From Azonexus sp. (GTDB taxonomy: Bacteria; Pseudomonadota; Gammaproteobacteria; Burkholderiales; Rhodocyclaceae), in contig JAKLLI010000147.1 of the NCBI GenBank assembly GCA_023150195.1, forward strand, positions 1 to 5,473: a stretch of DNA of 5,473 nt, written 5' to 3'. Positions within the stretch are counted from its first letter, which is position 1. Every line of letters starts with the position of its first letter. Below the pieces are notes generated by a model that saw only the letters and a list, made by a program, of their open reading frames with translations, was not told where the DNA came from and ran no database searches. Shown piece by piece: positions 1 through 5,115 of the stretch. The translations under genes were made by a program, and so were the position numbers.

Positions 1-724
1 CAGTACCGTCTTTCTTGAAGGCCGGCTTCATCTTGGCCAGGGATTCCATCGTGGTGCCGCGCTTCAGATGCTCGTCGGTATCGAACACGACTTCACCCTT
101 CCGGGTCTGCTTGACGATCGGCAGGATCTGGGACTTGAAGTGGCCGGCATCGATGGCGGCCGCAGCGCGACGCTGGGATTCGACTGCGAAGGCATCCTGC
201 TCTTCACGGGTAATGCCGTGCTTGGCTGCGAGGTTTTCCGCGGTGATCCCCATGTGACCGACGCCGAACGGATCGGTCAGCACAGCGACCATGGCATCGA
301 TCGCCTTGGCATCACCCATGCGGGCACCGGAACGCAGCGCCGGCATCAGGTAAGCGACTTTGGACATCACTTCCACGCCGCCGCCAATGCCGTACTCGGC
401 ATCGCCCAGCATGATGTTTTGCGCGGTGGTCACGATGGCTTGCAAACCGGAAGCGCACAGACGGGACACTTGCATGGCCACGGAGTCCATAGACAGGCCG
501 GCTTGAATGGAAGCAACGCGGGAAACGTAAGCGTAACGGGAGTCGACCGGCATCGTGGTACCGACGGTCACGTAGTTGATTTGTTGCGGGTCGACCGTGG
601 AACGGGCGATGGCCTCTTTCATCACCGTGCCGCCCAGATCGCAAGGATCCATGTCAGCCAGGGAACCACCGAATGCGCCGATGGGGGAACGAACTGCGCT
701 CAGAACGACTACTTCTTTGGTCAT
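1..724 (-). CDS. Acetyl-CoA acetyltransferase / beta-ketothiolase, BktB-like (partial, C-terminus beyond left edge)
   Basis: A thiolase that condenses or cleaves acyl-CoA and acetyl-CoA, with likely roles in polyhydroxyalkanoate precursor supply or fatty-acid degradation. The visible 241 residues start MTKEVVVLSAVRSPIGAFGG, the standard thiolase N-terminus. The nucleophilic cysteine is Cys90 in SRLCASG. GGGVEVMSK and GHMGITAENLA follow, then a FDTDEH segment and a KMKPAFKKDGT end. This pattern resembles remembered Cupriavidus BktB more than PhaA. Family members are about 390 residues, so the C-terminal His and Cys catalytic motifs lie outside the window. The ATG at 724 has a perfect GGAGG (734-730) five bases upstream. 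It begins 24 nt after the CobD/CbiB-like gene, so it is probably the last visible gene of that operon. The residue three before the catalytic Cys is Ser where most thiolases have Asn. Substrate chain length cannot be decided from this fragment. Confidence 0.93.
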   Translation of the reverse strand, partial: MTKEVVVLSAVRSPIGAFGGSLADMDPCDLGGTVMKEAIARSTVDPQQINYVTVGTTMPVDSRYAYVSRVASIQAGLSMDSVAMQVSRLCASGLQAIVTTAQNIMLGDAEYGIGGGVEVMSKVAYLMPALRSGARMGDAKAIDAMVAVLTDPFGVGHMGITAENLAAKHGITREEQDAFAVESQRRAAAAIDAGHFKSQILPIVKQTRKGEVVFDTDEHLKRGTTMESLAKMKPAFKKDGT

Positions 725-748
725 GTAAACCTCCGTTATGAAATTGAC

Positions 749-1675
749 TCAGCCCGCCAGACTGGCGAGCCCCAACAAAAAGAGCAACAACATCCACAAA
801 ACCGTGGCACGCCAAACCAGGCCCACGGCACTTTGCATGTAATCCGCATCAGCGGGCTCACCCAGCCCAAGCTCTGCCGGCTCCGCCAGCGCACCCTCAT
901 CAATCGCGGCACCGGCCAGCGAAACGCCCAAGGCACCGGCACCACTGGCCAGCACGATCGCCAAATCCCTGTCCGGCCATTGCGCCGGCTGAGTCCGCCA
1001 ACAATAAACGGCATCCTCGAAATCCCCGACGATGGCAAATGCAGCGGCGGTCACCCGAAGCGGTAACCAGTCGATGATACCGAAAACCTGTTGCGCAAAT
1101 AGCGAAAAATCGTTGTGCTCTGCAACATTTGTAACCGCCACCCAGCGATCCCTGACAATCACGGCCAGCCGATACAACACGGCACCGCAAGGCCCCGGCA
1201 ACAAGACAAACCACAGCAGCACTGCGAAGACATGGCGATGCGAGGCAGCCAGGGCCCCCGTAATCGACAGCCTGGCGATTTCCTGCGAATCCAGCCCGTC
1301 GACCGCAATCCCTTGCCAGTCACGCAACAAGCCACGCGCCCGTTCCAACTCACCTTCGCGAAGCGCGATCTGAATATCGGTGTAATGGTGGCTGAATTGG
1401 CGAAACCCCATGGTGAGATAGAGTACGAGGACATTGAACACCCAGGCCAGCACGGGGGTAATCCAGTAAAGCAGGCCATAAACCAGGCCAATCAGAACGA
1501 CCGGCAAGGCAACGGCAACCAGCCAGGCCGCCATCCCGTGTGCACGGGTGCCAGCATTGAAGCGGGATTCAATGAAATCAGCCCAGGCACTCAGCGGGTC
1601 GCCAATGATGCTTCGGTAATCCAGCGGCTTGAATTGCTCTAACAGGAATACGGCGATTAGCGAAAAAAGGCTCAT
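749..1675 (-). CDS. CobD/CbiB-family integral membrane protein (divergent paralogue)
   Basis: A 308-residue membrane protein related to CobD/CbiB, the adenosylcobinamide-phosphate synthase family, with distant likeness to AmpE. The conserved blocks are GFRQFSHHYTDIQIAL (about 90-105), HRHVFAVLLWFVLLPGPCGAVLYR (about 146-169) and DWLPLRVTAAAFAIVGDFEDAVY (about 202-224). Hydrophobic segments lie near 1-13, 50-72, 76-90, 148-168 and 288-305. I chose the ATG at 1675 because it gives MSLFSLIAVFLLEQ, which matches the usual N-terminus of these betaproteobacterial proteins. The longer frame from 1732 would need a TTG start and overlap the Nudix gene. No good Shine-Dalgarno sequence precedes 1675. 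It lies 40 nt after the CoA pyrophosphatase gene and 24 nt before the thiolase gene, with no cobalamin gene nearby. A cobalamin role is therefore not supported by context, and the actual function is unknown. Confidence 0.87.
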   Translation of the reverse strand: MSLFSLIAVFLLEQFKPLDYRSIIGDPLSAWADFIESRFNAGTRAHGMAAWLVAVALPVVLIGLVYGLLYWITPVLAWVFNVLVLYLTMGFRQFSHHYTDIQIALREGELERARGLLRDWQGIAVDGLDSQEIARLSITGALAASHRHVFAVLLWFVLLPGPCGAVLYRLAVIVRDRWVAVTNVAEHNDFSLFAQQVFGIIDWLPLRVTAAAFAIVGDFEDAVYCWRTQPAQWPDRDLAIVLASGAGALGVSLAGAAIDEGALAEPAELGLGEPADADYMQSAVGLVWRATVLWMLLLFLLGLASLAG

Positions 1676-1715
1676 GAGGCAAATCGCCGCTGGCGGCTGG
1701 GAAATGAAGGCTGGA

Positions 1716-2306
1716 TCAGCAAGATACCACAAGCCTTTCGCTCAATGAACGGATCATGCCTGCCGTCGCCCCCCAGATGAAATATTCACCGTAGGGCATC
1801 GCAAAATATTGTCGAAGTGCCCCACGCACCTCAAGCGTATGACGCTGATGATTGGCTTCATCCAGCAGGAAATCCAGCGGCACTTCGAAGATTTCGGCCA
1901 CTTCGAAAGGGTCGGGCGCCAAGTCGAATGGCGGGGTCACCAGCCCGACCACCGGCGTCACGCGAAAACCTGTGCCCGTCCGGTATTCCGGCAAAAATCC
2001 CAGCACCTCCACATGCTCGCGGGCCAGGCCGATTTCCTCGACCGTCTCGCGCAGGGCCGTATCGACCGCATCGACATCGGTGGCTTCGACCCGCCCGCCA
2101 GGAAAACTCACCTGCCCGGCATGATCGCGCAAATGCGCCGTGCGCCGGGTCAACAAGACCGTGGGCGCCGCCGGCCGCAGGACGATGGGCACCAGGACAG
2201 CGGCGGGCGTCAGTCCCTGACTGCCCGCCCCATCCTCCTGAACAAAATCCCCTGATACCGCGGAAGTCAGCAAACTGGCGCGCAAACGCCCCAGCAGTTC
2301 GTTCAT
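1716..2306 (-). CDS. Nudix hydrolase, CoA pyrophosphatase family (NudL-like)
   Basis: A 196-residue Nudix enzyme expected to hydrolyse CoA and its derivatives to phosphopantetheine (or acyl-phosphopantetheine) and 3',5'-ADP in the cytoplasm. The CoA-specific signature LLTRR-(T)-xxx-R-xxx-G-xxx-FPGG spans residues 51-71. The Nudix box follows, ending REtvEEiGL (86-94), with Arg86, Glu87, Glu90 and Glu91 as the metal-binding core. A family-typical IWGATAGMI lies near 178-185. As in E. coli NudL, the first Glu of the textbook Nudix box is not in register, so this is a family feature and not damage. The length matches the family (about 190-220). The start ATG (2306-2304) overlaps the stop of the upstream small gene in an ATGA arrangement, so translation is probably coupled. 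CoA turnover fits with the downstream thiolase, although co-transcription is inferred from spacing only. Confidence 0.94.
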   Translation of the reverse strand: MNELLGRLRASLLTSAVSGDFVQEDGAGSQGLTPAAVLVPIVLRPAAPTVLLTRRTAHLRDHAGQVSFPGGRVEATDVDAVDTALRETVEEIGLAREHVEVLGFLPEYRTGTGFRVTPVVGLVTPPFDLAPDPFEVAEIFEVPLDFLLDEANHQRHTLEVRGALRQYFAMPYGEYFIWGATAGMIRSLSERLVVSC

Positions 2307-2560
2307 GCAGTCGCCGAATCGGCCTCGATTTCTGCGTGGACCGCAGACAAGGCATCCTGCAGCGTTTCTTCGGACAAGCAGTTGATGCCCGTGGCGACCA
2401 CATCGGCCGCCTCCACGGCGCCCACCGGCAAGCGCTTGCTGTCGAGGGAAGCAATCAGCGCTGCGGCGCCGCCGACGACACGCAAGAGGGCCTGACGTTC
2501 GCCCATCAACAACTCCAACTCACGCCTGAGCAAGGATATTTCCTGATCACGATGTGGCAT
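2303..2560 (-). CDS. Small hypothetical protein with N-terminal coiled coil
   Basis: I do not recognise this 85-residue protein. It has no signal peptide or membrane segment. Residues 4-29 form a charged, leucine-rich amphipathic helix with hydrophobic heptad positions Ile8, Leu11, Leu15, Leu18, Leu25 and Val29, broken by Arg22, which suggests a short coiled coil. An Ala/Leu-rich helix (30-40) follows, then a linker KRLPVGA and a second acidic helical region (62-80) ending EIEADSATA. It is very likely a real gene. An excellent AAGGAGAG ribosome-binding site (2573-2566) lies 5 nt upstream of the ATG, overlapping the stop codon of the aspartic protease gene. Its own stop overlaps the start of the Nudix gene by 4 nt. 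The position between the two suggests co-expression, and possibly an adaptor role or a role unrelated to either neighbour. Confidence 0.82.
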   Translation of the reverse strand: MPHRDQEISLLRRELELLMGERQALLRVVGGAAALIASLDSKRLPVGAVEAADVVATGINCLSEETLQDALSAVHAEIEADSATA

Positions 2561-2565
2561 GTTCT

Positions 2566-2573
2566 CTCTCCTT
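2566..2573 (-). promoter_or_regulatory. Ribosome-binding site of the 85-residue protein, overlapping the upstream stop
   Basis: AAGGAGAG on the minus strand, ending 5 nt before the ATG at 2560. Its first two bases are part of the TAA stop (2574-2572) of the protease gene. Ribosomes finishing the protease could reinitiate here, which supports an operon and confirms the start of the small gene. Confidence 0.75.
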
Positions 2574-3231
2574 AATAGCGTTTTTTCAGTGTCATGGTGT
2601 TGCCGTTGCGCTGCATTTCCATGCGGTTCAGAAAACTCATCCCCAGCAAGGCGACCGGCAACTCGGTCTGATGAATCACCGCATCCACCTGATGCAGGGT
2701 CACGCCAGCCACACGGACCGAATCCAGTTGAACCTTGCTGACCATGGTCTGACCATTGGCGGTTTGCGCAAAACCTTTCTGTCCCTTGTTGAAATCCAGC
2801 CCCAGGCGACGGGCGTCGCTGGCACCGAGGGAAATCATGCTGGCACCGGTGTCGACCAGAAAACGGATGGATCCGCCATTGATCGTACCATTCGTGACGA
2901 AATGTCCGGCGCCATCCGCCTTCAGAATGATTTGCTCGCTATCCGCCGCATTACCGGTACCGACCGCATGCTGCCCCACCCGCAGCGGACGCTTGCGACC
3001 ATCGATTTCGACCACCACCAAATCGCCTTGAATCGACACCACCTTCACGCCGTCGATCAGCTTGCCCACCGGGACCGATTGCGGTGGTGCGCCATTGATC
3101 ATCAACAAGGCTTTGCTGCCGATGACCCCGGCAACGCCGACTTCCTGAGCAAACACCGTTGCCGGAATCAGACAGGCCGCGATGCAAAGCGTAAAATCCC
3201 TGCTCCTCGCTCGGATGGATTTTGATGTCAT
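2572..3231 (-). CDS. Retropepsin-like aspartic protease, clan AA, exported (TIGR02281-type)
   Basis: A single-domain retroviral-type aspartic protease that probably works as a homodimer outside the cytoplasm. From the ATG at 3231 the protein has 219 residues. An N-terminal signal peptide has basic residues at 4-11 (KSIRARSR), a hydrophobic core and ATVFA before a likely cleavage after Ala28. A region of about 80 residues follows with VGVAGVIGSKALLMING and an EIDGRKRPLRVGQ segment. The protease domain is then about 107-219, with the catalytic DTGA (Asp128) in FLVDTGASMISL and a closing ALLGMSFLNRM (195-205). These are family hallmarks. The substrate is unknown. The start is uncertain. An in-frame ATG at 3246 is preceded by GGAGAG at 9 nt, and a GTG lies at 3264; both give a longer n-region. 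All three starts overlap the divergent amidotransferase gene. It is the first visible gene of the minus-strand series. Confidence 0.88.
   Translation of the reverse strand: MTSKSIRARSRDFTLCIAACLIPATVFAQEVGVAGVIGSKALLMINGAPPQSVPVGKLIDGVKVVSIQGDLVVVEIDGRKRPLRVGQHAVGTGNAADSEQIILKADGAGHFVTNGTINGGSIRFLVDTGASMISLGASDARRLGLDFNKGQKGFAQTANGQTMVSKVQLDSVRVAGVTLHQVDAVIHQTELPVALLGMSFLNRMEMQRNGNTMTLKKRY
3169..3197 (+). promoter_or_regulatory. Possible sigma-70 promoter for the amidotransferase gene
   Basis: CAGACA (3169-3174; four of six matches to TTGACA) is followed after 17 nt by TAAAAT (3192-3197; five of six matches to TATAAT). It would start transcription about 25-30 nt before the ATG at 3230. It lies inside the signal-peptide-coding region of the opposite gene. 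This rests on a visual match only, and such matches are common by chance. Confidence 0.28.
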
Positions 3232-3949
3232 GAAGCCGGTTGCCATTTTTCGCCACTCTCCCACGGAAGGTCCGGGCTATTTTGCCATATTCCTTGAGCA
3301 ACACCGGATTCCCTGGACCCTGATCGCCATCGACGAGGGTGCCAGCGTGCTGGAAACAGCCGACGATTTTGCCGGTCTCTGTTTCATGGGCGGACCGATG
3401 AGTGTCAATGATCCCCTGCCCTGGATCGAGCCGGTATGCGCCCTTATCCGGTCAGCCGTACAAGACAATATCCCGGTGATCGGGCATTGCCTGGGTGGCC
3501 AACTGATCAGCAAGGCGCTGGGCGGTCGCGTTACGCGCAATCCCGTCAAGGAAATTGGCTGGGGGCAAGCGCTGGCGGAGGATCATGCGACGGCTCGCCA
3601 CTGGTTGGGCGCCATGGCGGGTAAAGCAGGAACGGTATTCCAATGGCACGGCGAAACCTTCAGCCTGCCCGAAGGTGCCGCGCGCCTCTTCGCCAACAGC
3701 CACTGCGCCAACCAGATGTTTGCGCTGGGCCCCCATTTGGCCATGCAATGTCACGTCGAAATGACGCCGGAAATGATCGCCACCTGGAGTACGCAGTGGG
3801 CTGACGAGGCACATAGCGTTGCCGATCAAGCCAGCGTGCAAACCCCTGACTCCATGTGCGACGAAATCGGGGGACGGCTGCCCGTCATGCGGCAGTTGTC
3901 GGAACAACTGTATTCCGTCTGGATTGAGGGGTTAAACAAGCGCCCATGA
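3230..3949 (+). CDS. Class I glutamine amidotransferase-like protein
   Basis: A 239-residue stand-alone class I (triad) amidotransferase domain, related to the GMP-synthase amidotransferase fold and to gamma-glutamyl hydrolase-like proteins. The N-terminus MKPVAIFRHSPTEGPGYF is typical of a proteobacterial subgroup. FMGGPMSVNDPLPWI (52-66) forms the oxyanion region. The nucleophile is Cys87 in GHCLGGQ, FQWHGETFSLP spans 137-147, and His175 and Glu177 in CHVEMTPEM complete the triad. All catalytic residues are present, so it should be active as a glutamine amidase or gamma-glutamyl peptidase. No synthetase partner is encoded in the window. I chose ATG 3230 from the family N-terminus. In-frame ATGs at 3215 and 3182 would extend it further into the divergent protease gene, and a GGATGG at 3213-3218 is the only weak Shine-Dalgarno candidate. 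The stop is followed directly by a strong terminator, so it is probably monocistronic. The acceptor substrate is unknown. Confidence 0.9.
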   Translation: MKPVAIFRHSPTEGPGYFAIFLEQHRIPWTLIAIDEGASVLETADDFAGLCFMGGPMSVNDPLPWIEPVCALIRSAVQDNIPVIGHCLGGQLISKALGGRVTRNPVKEIGWGQALAEDHATARHWLGAMAGKAGTVFQWHGETFSLPEGAARLFANSHCANQMFALGPHLAMQCHVEMTPEMIATWSTQWADEAHSVADQASVQTPDSMCDEIGGRLPVMRQLSEQLYSVWIEGLNKRP

Positions 3950-3975
3950 AAAAAGGCAGCGGTGCTGCCTTTTTT
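3949..3975. terminator. Bidirectional intrinsic terminator between convergent genes
   Basis: A perfect 12-bp inverted repeat: AAAAAAGGCAGC (3949-3960), loop GGT, GCTGCCTTTTTT (3964-3975). The GC core GGCAGC/GCTGCC is flanked by six A and six T, so a U-tract is made in either direction. It serves the amidotransferase gene (plus) and yajQ (minus, stop at 4001). The first A of the stem is the last base of the amidotransferase TGA stop. Confidence 0.92.
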
Positions 3976-4000
3976 CCCGAATTACTGCGGTCGACCGCGA

Positions 4001-4495
4001 TCAATCACGGAAATTGCCGTATTTGATCGGAAAATCGGTGATCGACTTTTTGATCAGCGCGATGCATTCCTGCAAATCGTCGCGCTTGGCGCCTTGCACG
4101 CGCACTTCGTCACCCTGAATTGAGGCTTGAACCTTCAGCTTGGCATCCTTGACCAGCTTGACGATTTTCTTGGCCATTTCCGTCTCGATGCCGTTCTTGA
4201 TCTTCAATTCCTGCTTGACCTTGTTACCCGAGACCTTTTGCAGCGGCTGATGATCCAGTCGCTTGGTGCTTTCATTTTCCTTCTTTTCCATGGCGGGAAA
4301 AAGGATGTCCTTGATCTGGTCCAATTGAAAATCGGAGTCGCCGTGCAAGGTAATCACCTTGTCCTTCTCGTTGAACTCGATCTTGGCCGCAGTTCCCTTG
4401 AAGTCATAGCGATTGTCGATCTGGCGCGAAGCCACATCGATCGCGTTCTTCAACGCGACCATATCGGCTTCGGAAGTAAAGTCGAAAGAAGGCAT
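4001..4495 (-). CDS. yajQ: YajQ-family nucleotide-binding protein (UPF0234)
   Basis: A 164-residue cytoplasmic protein with the complete YajQ architecture of two ferredoxin-like subdomains. It has the hallmark start MPSFDFTSEADMVALKNAID, an RYDFKG segment (about 29-34), KQELKIKNGIETEMAKKIVKLVKDAKLKVQASIQGDEVRVQGAKRDDLQE in the second half, and the family-defining end YGNFRD. YajQ proteins bind nucleotides. The Xanthomonas member is a cyclic-di-GMP receptor that acts with a transcription factor, and E. coli YajQ has been reported to bind nucleotides or RNA. Which ligand applies here is not visible in the sequence. The ATG at 4495 has GGGAG (4506-4502) six bases upstream. It lies about 70 nt downstream of ppnP on the same strand, past a hairpin. 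It may therefore have its own promoter or depend partly on read-through. The bidirectional terminator ends it. Confidence 0.96.
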   Translation of the reverse strand: MPSFDFTSEADMVALKNAIDVASRQIDNRYDFKGTAAKIEFNEKDKVITLHGDSDFQLDQIKDILFPAMEKKENESTKRLDHQPLQKVSGNKVKQELKIKNGIETEMAKKIVKLVKDAKLKVQASIQGDEVRVQGAKRDDLQECIALIKKSITDFPIKYGNFRD

Positions 4496-4519
4496 TTAAA
4501 GCTCCCGTAAGAAGTGACA

Positions 4520-4540
4520 AACCCGGCATGCCGCCGGGTT
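4520..4540 (-). terminator. Hairpin after ppnP, probable weak intrinsic terminator or attenuating structure
   Basis: A perfect 8-bp stem AACCCGGC/GCCGGGTT with a 5-nt loop, 28 nt past the ppnP stop. Read on the minus strand, the stem is followed by TTTGTCACTT, so the T-tract is short and interrupted. Termination may be partial, which would let some transcripts reach yajQ. The hairpin ends about 24 nt before the yajQ start. Confidence 0.5.
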
Positions 4541-4568
4541 AGCAACCGGTCAAACGCCGGATGAACGA

Positions 4569-4886
4569 TCAGTCGAAATGGCAAACGTAGTGATAGGCAT
4601 CACCTTCAGCCACGGCGATTTCGAAGGACGAATTGCCTGGCACGTTGAAGGACTGGCCTTCGCCCCAGGTGGTCCATTCGGTTTCACCCTTGAGGCGGAC
4701 TTTGCAGTTCCCGCCCACGCCTTCCATGATTTCCGGCGCACCAGTATTAAAGGTCAGGCTGGACGGCAGAATGACGCCCACCGTTTTCTTGGTGCCATCG
4801 GCCAGCACCACGGTGTGGCTGACGCACTTGCCATCAAAATACACATTGGCCTTTTTGACCACGGATACGTTGTCGTATTGCGACAT
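4569..4886 (-). CDS. ppnP: Pyrimidine/purine nucleoside phosphorylase PpnP (DUF1255, YaiE-like)
   Basis: A 105-residue single-domain cupin-fold protein. PpnP catalyses phosphorolysis of many nucleosides to the free base and ribose-1-phosphate in the cytoplasm. The sequence shows the family pattern: [21 protein letters not shown], then [31 protein letters not shown], a W-rich turn ([12 protein letters not shown]) and [13 protein letters not shown] (80-92) ending in YHYVCHFD. E. coli YaiE is slightly shorter (94 residues). The ATG at 4886 is fixed by the family N-terminus and by GGGGA (4896-4892) five bases upstream. The A of this ATG is also the last base of the DUF2788 gene's TAA stop (TAATG), so translational coupling is likely. 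The same frame stays open upstream to 5273, but that part is antisense-free overlap with the DUF2788 and argG genes and is not part of this protein. Confidence 0.93.
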   Translation of the reverse strand: MSQYDNVSVVKKANVYFDGKCVSHTVVLADGTKKTVGVILPSSLTFNTGAPEIMEGVGGNCKVRLKGETEWTTWGEGQSFNVPGNSSFEIAVAEGDAYHYVCHFD

Positions 4887-5110
4887 TAGATTCCCCACAT
4901 TTTCTGAATGATGGATTTGGCGATAAAGCCCACCATGCCGAAGGCCAGCACGAAAAACAGGACAAAAGTCCCGGTCTTGCCGGCTTTCGACTTCCAGGCA
5001 ATTTCGCCGATGATGAACAGCATGAAGATGATGAAAGCGGCGACTCCCCAAGTCGAGAAGAAGTCGGCAATCTGCTCTTCGTTCAGCCCGAAAACGGTGC
5101 CGCTTTCCAT
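4886..5110 (-). CDS. Small inner-membrane protein, DUF2788 family
   Basis: A 74-residue protein with two transmembrane helices, about 20-37 ([18 protein letters not shown]) and 47-66 ([20 protein letters not shown]). They are joined by a short positively charged loop WKSKAGK (39-45), which predicts a hairpin with the loop facing the cytoplasm. The N-terminal [15 protein letters not shown], the [13 protein letters not shown] loop and the [12 protein letters not shown] end fit DUF2788, a proteobacterial family of unknown function, by memory. The start ATG (5110) lies 5 nt after the argG stop, with AAGGGC about 8 nt upstream inside the argG end. The stop overlaps the ppnP start by one base. The packing argues that it is translated with both neighbours. 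It has no catalytic motif, and its function is unknown. Confidence 0.85.
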   Translation of the reverse strand: MESGTVFGLNEEQIADFFSTWGVAAFIIFMLFIIGEIAWKSKAGKTGTFVLFFVLAFGMVGFIAKSIIQKMWGI

Positions 5111-5115
5111 CCCGA

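Noticed and set aside
68..1066. Long plus-strand open frame of 332 codons
   Set aside because: It runs antisense through the well-supported thiolase gene and into the CobD-like gene. Its translation is rich in His, Gln, Gly and Asp with no recognisable domain, as expected for the antisense frame of GC-rich coding DNA.
1676..1732. Longer CobD-like protein starting at 1732
   Set aside because: It would need a TTG start overlapping the Nudix gene, adds 19 residues absent from the family N-terminus, and gains no better ribosome-binding site.
1716..2306. Degenerate Nudix box as a sign of lost activity
   Set aside because: The missing textbook Glu is also out of place in E. coli NudL. The REx2EE core and the CoA-specific motif are intact, so the enzyme looks functional.
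1817..2575. Plus-strand open frame of 252 codons
   Set aside because: It is antisense to the Nudix and coiled-coil genes, with a Pro/Arg/Ala-rich low-complexity translation and no domain.
2554..3225. Plus-strand open frame of 223 codons
   Set aside because: It is antisense to the aspartic protease gene, whose signal peptide and DTGA motif are clear. The antisense translation matches nothing I recognise.
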